Shown in pieces: positions 1-9,796 of a stretch of DNA of 31,319 nucleotides. Origin of the DNA: Zancudomyces culisetae (taxonomy: Eukaryota; Kickxellomycota; Harpellomycetes; Harpellales; Legeriomycetaceae); contig LSSK01001436.1 of assembly GCA_001969505.1 (NCBI GenBank), positions 1 to 31,319 of the forward strand, given 5' to 3'. Both the position numbers and the translations under genes were made by a program. Within the stretch, counting starts at the first letter, position 1, and each line of letters starts with the position of its first letter. The notes beneath the pieces were generated by a model. That model ran no database searches. It was not told the DNA's origin and saw only the letters and a program-made list of their open reading frames with translations.

Positions 1-1297
1 AAAAGGATGAGTGCGTTCCTCCCCTCATCATTGGTAAGGATATACACATATCTTTGTCTATCTTTATCATAACTTTTGTATCACGCAGCATCTAGTGCTT
101 TTAGATTTTGTTTAACCAACTAGACGCAAAAATTAGCGTATTTTACTACGCTCTTTTCTCTGCTACAACAAATATAGTTGTATCTAGGTATTTTTCCCAT
201 TTGTAAAATTGTGGTTCTTTATCGGTGTTGATGGAGGTGCCATTGCATTTGAAAATTTATTAACACATCGCCTGCTTTAATTATTGCAATTAACTGCAAT
301 GCAACTTTTGTTTGTAACCTATAGCATGATATAGCTTGGGTTTCTACTCATGATGCTTTTGGCATATTAAAAAACAGTACATCAGCCAGTTTTGTTAATA
401 ATATGATAATTATAAATGAGAAGGGTGAAGAGATAGTTAAAAACCAGAACCTCGGTTGTATTTGTAGAACATTCTAAACAGGAATAAAATGTGAAATGGT
501 ACCCATTGCTGGTCATGCGTTCAGTATGGAAGGGTAATACCAGTGATAACACAATTCATTTTATAGCATCAGCAATATTTCACCTATCCAGAAATAAATT
601 TGAAATCAATTTTTTGTAGAAATTAACTAGAGCATCAAGTAACCATAAAGGTAGTACCTACAAAGTTTATTCTCGAATTTCCAAGATATTAGTAGATACA
701 AATATTGATTATATTTGTTTAATAGAACTGTAATCACTAGCACCAAAAAAAAGCTTCTATAGAAATATTATTGTTGGAGAAGATGTCATAGGGCAATACT
801 TATACTGAGTCTAGCGGCATAAGGGAGTGAATAAAATGGCATTTTGACCTCATATCTATCCTATTTTTATGTTACCTTTTTCTATTGCAAAATACACGTA
901 TAATCTAGGATAATTATTATGTAAATAGTGGTAGGAAAACCACCAAAACCAAAATTAAATGAGAAAGAAAAGTATGGCATTCGTAAAGTTCGGGAAGCTA
1001 TTGGCTTAACCAAGAAAAAATGTGCTTATGCTTATTATAATGATGATTCATATAATCTGTGTTGTAATTCTAAAACTAGCCGCTCTCGAACCAAGTTTGA
1101 AACTACCATGTGCTCATATAAAAGTGTAGTAGCCTTGAGTGGGTGGATTATAACCTCAAAATGCCGCGTATACTAGGTACAATTTTTCAATAATTAAAAT
1201 TTCGATTCCTTTACTTGATTTAAAATTGACGAAATTGTAAACTAATACACCTAATTGTAAATGTACAAATATTGAAATTTAAAAATAACAAAAAAGA
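1..1297. other. Gene-poor left flank with coding-like fragments
   Basis: No complete gene could be built here. The clearest open stretch lies at about 928-1176 on the plus strand. It is preceded by an acceptor-like AAATAG and encodes a basic, Cys-containing peptide of about 80 residues (it begins VGKPPKPKLNEKEKYG) that I do not recognise. Shorter open pieces at about 415-475, 489-528 and 645-732 (plus) also read more like protein than random AT-rich sequence, but they are broken by stops and show no matching splice sites. They could be the 3' end of a gene starting left of the window, a decayed gene, or chance. Confidence 0.2.
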
Positions 1298-2001
1298 ATG
1301 GTCTGCAAGAAGTGTAAGTACTTTATACATTCACATCAACATAATTACAACAAACTTATCGTTGTCTTACCGAATTTAGGTGAAAAGAAGTTGACAAAGA
1401 TAGCGACTCCAGAGAAATGGAAGGAAGGATCAAAGAATAGTAAAAGTATGAAATACTTATCGTCATTGTCAGTTTGTTATTGTATATCTTTTTATATCGG
1501 CTTTATTTTTTTATTTTTGAAATAGTCGGACCTCAACGAAAATTGGGAGAAAACAAATTGCTAAGCAAATCTTCCCAACGGTAAGTGGCTTTGTTATTTA
1601 AATTATCAATCTTTTTTTTCTATTTCCTCAATAAGTACCTGTTGTATTCTGGACTCCTCTCTGTTTTACTACGTATTTTAGTTTATCAAACAAAAGTGAA
1701 ACTCAAAAATATTGCCTCCGATAAACACTAAACTTTTAAACTCTCATCTCAATCGTTTTGGTTAATTAAAACATACTAGGTTTAATCCGTATAAGAGTAA
1801 ATGCAAGTTATGCAAATCTTCAATACATCAGGAGCATTCGATATACTGTCAAAGTAAGCTTAGCATTCTCACCGATTCTGCATACTTTCATGTTTACAAT
1901 TTGTTTTTGCATATTTAGGCTGCTCGTATAAGAAGGGAATTTGCGCAATGTGTGGAACACAGATTATTGATACCACAAACTATAAAATGAGTGCAAAATA
2001 G
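1298..2001 (+). CDS. CRIPT: CRIPT family cysteine-rich zinc protein (five exons)
   Basis: Exons 1298-1313, 1380-1445, 1526-1580, 1780-1853 and 1919-2001 join in phase to 294 nt, 97 aa; human CRIPT is 101 aa. The product starts MVCKKCEKKL, continues ATPEKWKEGSKN, then RKLGENKLLSKSSQRFNPY, then CKLCKSSIHQEHSIYCQSC, and ends YKKGICAMCGTQIIDTTNYK. These blocks follow the family in order, and the paired CxxC motifs are the conserved zinc-binding cysteines. Introns are 66, 80, 199 and 65 nt with GTAAGT, GTATGA, GTAAGT and GTAAGC donors. The exon 2 donor is ambiguous: GTAAAA after 1439 also keeps phase and gives 95 aa. CRIPT was named in animals for binding PDZ domains and is also reported with minor-spliceosome components; its role in fungi is not settled. 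No single exon exceeds 83 nt, so ORF callers would miss it. Confidence 0.92.
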
Positions 2002-3101
2002 CACACAGCAGTCTCTATTGAATCAGTACTCGTATGCTATGATTTTGATGTTTATGTCAGGTCCATAATTTTCAATTTAATGTTCACATCGCTTCGACAT
2101 TGTCGTCTATATTCCATTTGTAAACTTATTCACAATAACTTATACTATGCGGAGGGTATACCATGAAAGATAAACGAAAACTATTAAACGTGTTTTTTGC
2201 GCTCTGAAAGAGCAATCCAGTGAGCACGGTCTGTGTAGTTACCAAGATATCGGTTGTTTTCCATTTTATGATATTCCTCTTGAATAGCTTATCTTGCCTT
2301 TCTAACCAAAGATGTATTTCTGATTCTTGAATGTTTGTTGGTTTTGCACTGAAATATAGCCACACTCTACTATTACACCTTACATATCACCTTAATTTGT
2401 AAATCCAAGTGCGTTTTAAACTGTAAATACAAAGATATCGTTAAAGTGTTATGTCGACATAATTGGTATTGTTATACACTAAGTGCACAGCTATTGAAGG
2501 GAATGTATGCGTTTATTCCAAAGTAGTTATTACCCAAACAAACTCTAAATCGCCAGTTTTTTTTTCATTCTCGTTGTTTTTTCTAATGGCTATTGCAATG
2601 GTGTAAATTAATAAGATATACAAACTAGTAAACACAGCTGCCTAATAAACTCACTCTTACTGGACTACATTGTATTCTATGTAAGATGTCACTAAGCGAA
2701 CTAGGATAGTATTCGATCCACTTTTACAAAAATCTCGCCGCCTAATAGTACTTTGGATTTGAATTTTTTTTCTTGTTTGTGTGTGCCTAATCCGACAATA
2801 TGTTGTACTCACTTGAGTGAACCTGATTTAAAGGCACTCGCACCACTTTTGCATCTTTAATAACTAGTACTCATCTATTTATTGTGACTTGATAGCACTC
2901 AACTTCGCTCTCTGAAAAAAAAAGAATCAAGAAAGTAGCTTTCCATAAAAAACGAATAATAAAATATCTGTAAGAGCTTGAAATAGTCCGAAAAAAAAAT
3001 TGTTAAGATAAATATTGCCACCGTATATTTTAAAAAAAATTTACCCAGGAAAGAGATTAATCATGCACAGGCTTTAGGATAACTTTAAGAAAATACAGAG
3101 A
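2002..3101. other. Intergenic region between CRIPT and CDC42 3' ends
   Basis: This is AT-rich sequence between two convergent genes. Open frames here (for example 2126-2365 minus, 79 codons) have no recognisable protein character and no supporting splice sites. It must contain the 3' UTRs and poly(A) signals of both flanking genes, but none can be assigned with confidence. I see no tRNA, repeat array or mobile element. Confidence 0.5.
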
Positions 3102-4015
3102 TTATAAGAGCAGGCATCTAGTCTTCTTTTTTGTAGCTGGAGGCTCGAGGGCAGCAACTATTGCCTCATCGAAGACATTCTTTAACCCTTTCTGAGTGAG
3201 CGCAGAGCACTCGACGTATTTGACCGCACCAAGATCGCGAGCAAATTTCTCACCCTGCTCGGGTGTCAAAGGACGTTGGCGCTGGAGATTTAGCTTTTCA
3301 ATGGTTGCAGGGTCATCACGGAGATCCACCTGAGTACCGACTATCAGGCACGGGACTCCAGGGCAATGGTGGCGAATCTCAGGAATCCACTTTTCACGTA
3401 CGTTTTCAAAAGAAGCGGGTGAAACCGTGGAAAAGCAGACCAAAAATACATCAGTTTGAGGGTATGATAATGGACGTAAACGGTCATAATCCTCCTGCCC
3501 TGTATTTATCGCACAAGAAAGTCAGATACAAATAGAAATTTAGGGGACAAAATATGGATAAATTCTATTAAAAAAACAAATATGTAGAATTACACACCTG
3601 CAGTATCAAAAAGACCGAGTGTATATGGTTCATCTCCAATCATCACAGTGACAGCATAGTTATCAAAGACCTATTTATATGAAAAACAAAGTTTAGTAAT
3701 TCTTCAAGGTGAAAAGAAAAGAAATAAATTAGAAAGAAGGGGAGGGGAAGGAATGGTGATTCATTATATCAAATAATAGCAATATATAGTTTTATGTATG
3801 GAATAGAGGGTTGAAATATACCGTAGGAACATATTCAGATGGAAATTTATTCGTAGTATAGGAAATTAGGAGGCAAGTCTATTTTGGTAGATATAAATTT
3901 ATTGCATGTACAGAATTGCATACATAATAGAACAGCAATTAAAAAGCAAAACAAAAGTATAAATTACCTTTCCTACAGCACCATCACCGACAACCACGCA
4001 TTTAATTGTTTGCAT
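3102..4015 (-). CDS. CDC42: Cdc42 Rho-family small GTPase (four exons)
   Basis: Exons on the minus strand are 4015-3968, 3878-3822, 3670-3598 and 3499-3102. They sum to 576 nt, giving 191 aa, the standard Cdc42 length. Visible motifs are the P-loop GDGAVGKT (residues 10-17), switch I YVPTVFDNY, switch [15 protein letters not shown], the Rho-insert region around [20 protein letters not shown], and the C-terminal [13 protein letters not shown] is a CaaX box with a final Leu, predicting geranylgeranylation by GGTase-I and plasma-membrane attachment next to a short basic patch. Gly12 and Gln61 are both present, so the switch is wild type. Cdc42 sets cell polarity through formins, PAK kinases and the exocyst. 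Introns are 89, 151 and 98 nt; the first splits the P-loop between Lys16 and Thr17. A shorter Rho GTPase is excluded by near-identity to fungal Cdc42 in the switch regions. Confidence 0.98.
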
Positions 4016-4802
4016 TCTGACAAGCCGATTCTTATTCAGTAGTTCGATTCAAGTATTAATTGATTCCAGTAATCGAAGACAAGTAAAACTCCTTTTTTCT
4101 AATCAACAAAAGACAATCCAAAATGTTGTAACGTCAGGATTTTTCAAGGTTACTATTCGTGATGAATTTTAGGTAGTGTACAGCCTTATAATCAAGATTT
4201 TCGTTCAGACCTATTCAAACCGAAGAGGATAAATATATATATTTTTTACAAAATATTAAACTTATAATATTTATCTAATCCAGAATATTTTGTGAAATAA
4301 AATATCACTATAGTTCACGAGCACTAGGTTTAACAACTCGGATATGGTATATATCGAATTGCTATTAAAAGGTTAGAGTGTTTGGAAAAAAAAATTTTAC
4401 ACATTGAAAAAGTAGTGAACTTTAGCGCTCTATTAAGCTTTAATGAGAATTGGGAAATTTGCGGAGAACAAAATAGTTGAGAAAATTGGGAAATTCGTTG
4501 TCATCAGTTGAAAAAGGAAGAGGAAAATACACAATTGGAAACTTAACCTCAGGTTTGCTGAATATAAACGAATTTAAAATTTTTTGTTCCAATAATAATG
4601 GGGAACTCCAGAAATATAAAAGCCTAAAGGTGAAGGGATCCAATGAGTGGGAAGGAATTAAAAAATAACACATATTGGTAACGCTATGATTTGCTTCTTA
4701 ATTTAGAATCTGTTGCATAAGTGGAGCGAGTAATAGGAGTTGTTTACAATTTGAACTATGTTTGTGTAATGTCCAAGTTTTTACAAACGAAAAAAAAGAG
4801 TG

Positions 4803-4885
4803 AAAATGAAGATGAAAATGAAAATGAAAATAAATTATGAAATATGAAATATGACATGAGATGGAAATGGAAATGGAAATGGAAA
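4803..4885. repeat. Purine-rich GAAAAT / ATGGAA short tandem repeats
   Basis: Two adjacent short tandem arrays are present. The first is degenerate GAAAATGA-like units at about 4803-4830; the second is about four copies of the hexamer ATGGAA at about 4861-4884. On the minus strand they create spurious Phe/Ser/His-rich open frames. The same hexamer, as AATGGA, recurs inside VPS13 near 25137-25168, where it encodes Asn-Gly repeats. Confidence 0.8.
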
Positions 4886-5421
4886 AAGAAAAGGGAGGTG
4901 GAAAAGCAGAGGTAAAAGGAAAAGAAACTGTAGAAATGAAGACAGGGGAAAAGTAGTAAAACAACCAAAAACCTCAACATAATTACTAGAATAACATTAC
5001 TGCAAAGGGTAGTCAAGAAAAATTCAAAGACTTGGGGCTAAAAAATAATACCAAAAGCCAAAAGCTGGGAATCAAACATTGAATAATAAAACAAGTTGCA
5101 AATAAAAAGCCAGAGACGTATTGGTATTTGAAGACTTGGATAAAATCTTTGATTGGAATTTTAAACCAGGAGACACTTTGGGTGCTAGTCCTCAAAATAA
5201 AAATTTAAACATCCTGGACTTTGCCACATTTTTTCCAGACCAATGTAATATGTTGGAGATAGCTAATAGTGCCTCTTGTTTCTGGCGGAGAACGCCATAG
5301 TATCATTTGAAATTATACACAAATATTTAGCAGTGCATGTCAGGCGATAGGCATTATACAACAATGACTGCCGACTTGAAAATATGCGAGTAATTAACCT
5401 TAAATACCACAAAAAACCGAC

Positions 5422-5666
5422 ATGGGTCTTCCCCCCCTTCAAATTAAATGGTTCCCGTGGCTAGCAAAAGGAATGATGGTGTTTACTTATTTATCTCATG
5501 CAAGAGCTTATCAACCCGAAACGATCAGCCGCTTTTACACGATGTAAGTATGAGAATTTTGGTGTTCTAGTATTAAAGTTGATGTGATTTTGGATGCTTT
5601 ATTCAACTTGATATTTGAGGTAATTCACTAATATTCCCCATCAGTTACAAGGTTAATCGCGCCTAA
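5422..5666 (+). CDS. Candidate 47-aa two-exon small protein
   Basis: This is speculative. An ATG at 5422 opens 40 codons that end in a strong donor (GTAAGT at 5544). A branch-point-like CACTAAT at about 5626-5632 precedes an acceptor CAG ending at 5644. Joining 5422-5543 to 5645-5666 keeps phase (2+1) and gives 47 residues, starting MGLPPLQIKWFPWLAKGMM and ending RFYTIYKVNRA. The 101-nt intron is of normal size for this window. The peptide is mildly hydrophobic around residues 10-25 and basic at its C-terminus, as in small mitochondrial or membrane subunits, but I cannot assign a family. It could also be chance in AT-rich DNA. Confidence 0.3.
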
Positions 5667-6744
5667 CACCTTTTCGAACCATGTACCATATATTCTTTTT
5701 AAATAAATAATGAGACCAGTTTATATAAATACAAAACAATTCATGGATGTAAAAGCAAGCCGATTTGCTTGAGAAGCTTCATCTTGCCACACAAAAAAGG
5801 GGGGGAGTGTTATATAATCAGAGATATTTACAAATATAAACAAAAAGCACTGGTACCAACAAAACTCCAAATATTAAAAAAGAAAAAAAAAAACTGATGT
5901 AGAAAATCAAATGATTTGCCCAGAGCAAAAAAGGATGGATGGCAAGAGTTGACGGGCAAGTATCTTTTCTTTGTGATAGAAAAGCGCAACACCAACAACC
6001 TATCAAGATATCGGTGGTTGATGGCCATTAGATTTGACAAAAATCTATAAGTTTTATAGGAGCTGAGGCAAAAAAACACATGTTTCCAACATCTAGGCGG
6101 AGAACATAACATCTCTGGTCTGTGCCTGTATGTTTTTATAGCTTACCTTACAAGAAAAAATAAATAACTATGCTATATATTATCAATGTAATGAATTGAT
6201 GCGGAGATTCTAGCTCCATCCAACATTTGTTCAATAGGCACTTGGTTTCACCTCCTGGTTACTCCATTTTCTTAATGACCATTAAAAAGCACAAAAAACA
6301 ATACAGTTTTTCATTAGCGGTTTCTTTTTTTGGGAGATGGTGGGTAAAGGGATAAATTAGTACACACATGGGAAGAGCGTTGGTATACAACTACCTGTTC
6401 TCTTGCGAAACAAGATCGATGTGCTTTATAAATGTGAATGTCAACAACTAAAGGGCAATCATCCCGTCTAGGCTTGTTTACACGTTACTTTTTTTACATA
6501 AACGACGGTTTTTGGAAGCAGTACACATTCTGTAAATTGTGGCATGGTTATGAAACGTGAAAATCTGTTTTTTATTACCTCGCAAACTTTCTGGGAGAAG
6601 AGAAAGGGACGAGGCAAATGGAGTACAAGCAGTCCAAATTTTTGAGAAAAACGCTGTTCGCAACAGCTTTTAAAGGTGTCCTAGAGGCTCAGTATTAGTA
6701 ACCATTATTGAAAAAAAACCTTAACCAAGCACTATTACTGGTAA

Positions 6745-6766
6745 AATAATAATAATAATAATAATA
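6745..6766. repeat. (AAT)n microsatellite
   Basis: About seven uninterrupted AAT units lie in intergenic DNA between CDC42 and TIM21. Confidence 0.9.
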
Positions 6767-7593
6767 GGAAAATAATAACAGCTGTAAACAAACAAAATAT
6801 CCAACTCTAAATGAAAATATACTCAAAGTATTGGTTCTTCAAAAGATATGTAGTATAAAGCGCATAACTGATTATTGTTTCTATCACTTGATAGAGTTAT
6901 ACTAATGATCTCGCGTTACTCAATATACTATCGCGTGTTTTTAATAGAATAGCATTCACACTACACGATATTTGCCTAGAATTGCGTTTGAAAAAGCTCT
7001 ATCCAAACCTTGCGCTTTGGTTCCAACTTGTGTAATTATTTAGAAACTGTTGTGTATTTGCAATATCTAGATATGCTAAAGCGGATACTTTTCAAAAACT
7101 AAAATTTATTTGACAAACTCAGCCTTTCGGTGACGTGATGTATCTCCAAAACCCTCGTACTAGTGCAAACTAAGAGCCTAAGTAGCTTTGCTGGTTAACT
7201 TTTTGACTTGAACATCATCTAGTGATGCCTATTGAAGCCCTAATAAAAGTTGTAAAAATGCTGTTGGAGGTTTTACTGAATGTTAAGCTGACTTTATGTA
7301 CAGCTAATATGCCGGATTAGCATATGGGTCCCAATCCACCTCATACTAAACTTAAATGTAACAGACAAGGATGTGTATATTTTGGTATTACCTAACCAGC
7401 CATTTTCTATTATGTAGCTGGGTTATAAGGAAAAAAAATAAACATATAACAATTCAATGAATAACTTGGAAAAAAAAAGATTTTTTTTAAAAAAAAGTTT
7501 TGCTAATCAATATTTATCATAATCAAATGAAGATTAGCATATCTCAGTTATAATAGAACAATTCGCAACACTAATGAATACAGATTTTGAAAA

Positions 7594-8568
7594 ATGAATG
7601 GAAAACAAAGATTTTCAGCGTCAATTGTGTTCAACCATTTGAACAGTATAAATAGAATCACAAACAGAGGGATTTCGGAGAGGTTATTGTGTGTACGATC
7701 ATATACAACATGTAATTCGTTCGGGTTCTCAAAAAATAAAAATAAAAAGCTAAGGTGTCCAGAATACACTTTCAAAAGAAACTATACCCGGAGCAATAGT
7801 TTTAGTGATTTTGGCGAAAAAATTAAAAATCTAGGATATATCGGCGTACTTGTTTGCGTCGCAGGAGTGTTTGGTAAATGAAAACTATGTACTTTACGAA
7901 AAAAATACTTATTCGGATCTAACTATAATAGAACTTGAATTTTGCTAATAGGTTACTCTGGGTACATTCTTTATGATAGTATGGTGGCTCCAAATAGCCC
8001 CACGCGCGTATACAATGAAGTTTTGGATCTTATCAGAAAAGATCGAAAGCTGGCCAAACTTTTTGGAAATAGTATTGTAGGGTATGGTGAACCATCTTAC
8101 AGTCGTCTACAAAGGAATAGATCGATAAGCAACAAGGTTGTTTTGAATAAAAATGGTGAAAAGCTGCAGGAGATACGCTTTTATATTGAGGGTGAGAAAG
8201 AGGAGCATTATGGTGTTGTAAATGCAAAATTAATCGAGGATCAATCTCTAAAATCCTGGAGATACTACCATATTTCAGTTGATGTCTATAAAACAAAAAA
8301 AATGGATGAAGCCTTTGAAGAATTGGCCGGAAAAAAAGACACAAAGCTAATCGAGGCATACTCTAACAGACAGAACCAAACATCCTTGGTTACACCAAAT
8401 CTTTCTATTGACATGTTTAGCTCTCCCGAGTATTTAAAGGAAAAACAACTCGAACTACAGCGAAAGCGGGTTCATTCCGGGTTTTTTGCCCCTAAAAACC
8501 CAAAAAGCAATAACGATGATGGGAATGCATCATGGTTCGGCATTTTCAAACCTTCCTCAAGAAATTAA
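7594..8568 (+). CDS. TIM21: Tim21, TIM23 translocase subunit (two exons)
   Basis: Exons 7594-7873 and 7952-8568 join across a 78-nt intron (donor GTAAAT, acceptor AATAG) to 897 nt, 298 aa; yeast Tim21 is 239 aa. Residues 1 to about 70 are rich in Arg, Asn and Ser with few acidic residues, as expected of a mitochondrial presequence. A transmembrane segment follows at about residues 80-100 (YIGVLVCVAGVFGYSGYILY), and the splice junction falls inside it. The intermembrane-space domain follows, with YNEVLDLIRKD, LFGNSIVGYGE, IRFYIEGEKEEHYGVV and WRYYHISVDV matching the Tim21 pattern. Tim21 binds the intermembrane-space face of Tom22 and couples TIM23 to the respiratory chain during presequence import. 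The last 60 or so residues, rich in Gln, Lys, Ser and Asn, are a lineage-specific tail. The next upstream ATG (7574) meets a stop after seven codons, which supports this start. Confidence 0.9.
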
Positions 8569-8955
8569 ACTTTTCTTGCTCAACTAGCACTACCAGTACA
8601 ACTTTTGTTCACAGAAGAGATAGAAATATCATTAATGATAAGCACATATTGTGATTCAGTTGTTTGCATATATTTTTAACGACTACTTTTGGCATGCATT
8701 TTTTTTTCAGACAAAAAAACAAAGCTGGGTATACTCTAAAAAGGATAGCTTTATCACAAAGAACGCATATAGATATACTCACATGCCTTGTTTCTCTCTT
8801 TCTCACACCCGAGGCACACAGAGTATGACATAGAATAGCGTTGCCAAGCTGGATCTATATAGTAGGAAACTTCCCTTTGATTTTATTGTTTTAGGTTCAC
8901 TGCCATTCTTTTAGAGGTACAACAGAGATATTGGTTGACCTGACGAATCGTCTTA
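8569..8955. other. Convergent 3' region between TIM21 and the secreted-protein gene
   Basis: These 387 nt lie between two convergent stop codons and should hold both 3' UTRs. Open frames at 8609-8806 (minus) and 8651-8833 (plus) overlap each other on opposite strands and look like noise. Confidence 0.5.
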
Positions 8956-9796
8956 TTAGCAGTAGATATTAACAAATAAAAAAGCTTGAGCAAGAGCTAT
9001 GGCTATAAACAACGAAAAGCTATCAAACTTTGGGGAACCATTTAGGGCATATCCAGTGGGTTTTAGCACGTTGGGGGTTACTGATGGCAGCCGTGTTGGA
9101 GCCGAGTTATCATCATTATCTTGGTTTGAGCTACTGTCCTCGTTCTCATCATCTGACTTACCACTCTTTCCAGATTTTGTCCTATTTCCTTTATACATTC
9201 CTTCAACGAACGTTCCATTGTATTTTTCACTTTTATCCACGTCTTTAAACTCGTTCTTAGAGCCTGAATAGCTTGATTTTGTCTTTGTAGGTGGCAAATC
9301 ATCTGTGTTATCGCCGTCATCAGTGTTTAAACCTTTTGTTTTCTTGTCTGTGTCCTTTGATGCATCCTTATTTTTTTGGTATTTTGATGATATATCATCA
9401 CTATTCGATTGTCCGTCGACTCCAGAGTCATTGCTTGATGTCTGGCTTGCTTTATCTTGACCAATCTTGGCATCAGAAGCACTGCTATCGCTATCTCTTT
9501 TGTAGATGTCATAGACCTTTTTTTCGATATAGTACTTTGTTTTACCAGGGTAAGCTATTTTGTTTTGTGTAATTGATTAGCAATGTAGTAGGAATATGGT
9601 CATTAAAAACAATATACAGAATAGGTTAGTTTTGCCTGAAATAAATTGTATAATTACCATGACTATCTAGATTTCCATGGTCCTCTTTACCATCTAAATC
9701 ACCTGGACCACGGTTATACACATCGTTACATAGGACACACGTCAAAAATAATAGAATGTATATTATGGCTACACTAGGGAAGGAAAATCGCGACAT
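8956..9796 (-). CDS. Predicted secreted, GPI-anchored hydrophilic protein (two exons)
   Basis: Minus-strand exons 9796-9658 and 9554-8956 join across a 103-nt intron (donor GTAATT, acceptor AATAG) to 738 nt, 245 aa. The N-terminus MSRFSFPSVAIIYILLFLTC is a clear signal peptide, with probable cleavage after VLC near residue 23. The mature region is very hydrophilic, dominated by Ser, Asp, Lys and Asn in a low-complexity arrangement (for example SKYQKNKDASKDTDKKTK), with possible N-glycosylation at NGT and NRT. The C-terminus runs from a small-residue stretch (ALNGSPKF) into an uninterrupted hydrophobic tail that stops within a few residues of its end, the usual form of a GPI-attachment signal. 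No enzyme domain or family is recognised. A cell-wall or plasma-membrane surface protein is inferred. A single C-terminal transmembrane anchor is the alternative. Confidence 0.75.

Larger units (their letters stand above)
4016..7593. other. Long gene-poor intergenic region
   Basis: These 3.6 kb separate the divergent starts of CDC42 and TIM21. They hold the upstream regions of both, short purine-rich tandem repeats (4803-4885), a trinucleotide microsatellite (6745-6766), several poly-A, poly-G and poly-C runs, and one candidate tiny gene (5422-5666) listed separately. Other open frames, such as 4477-4668 plus and 5828-6112 minus, have low-complexity or unrecognisable translations and no splice support. 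No tRNA or transposase was recognised. Confidence 0.5.

Noticed and set aside
3263-3535. 90-codon plus-strand frame opposite CDC42
   Set aside because: It is antisense to the last CDC42 exon, whose protein is highly conserved.
4698-5016. Phe/Ser/His-rich minus-strand frames
   Set aside because: They come from translation of the purine-rich tandem repeats on the opposite strand.
5041-5110. Possible tRNA B-box-like sequence on the minus strand (GTTTGATTCCCAGC)
   Set aside because: No matching A-box, acceptor stem or cloverleaf could be drawn around it.
8033-8359. 108-codon minus-strand frame opposite TIM21 exon 2
   Set aside because: It is antisense to the conserved Tim21 domain, and its translation has no recognisable character.
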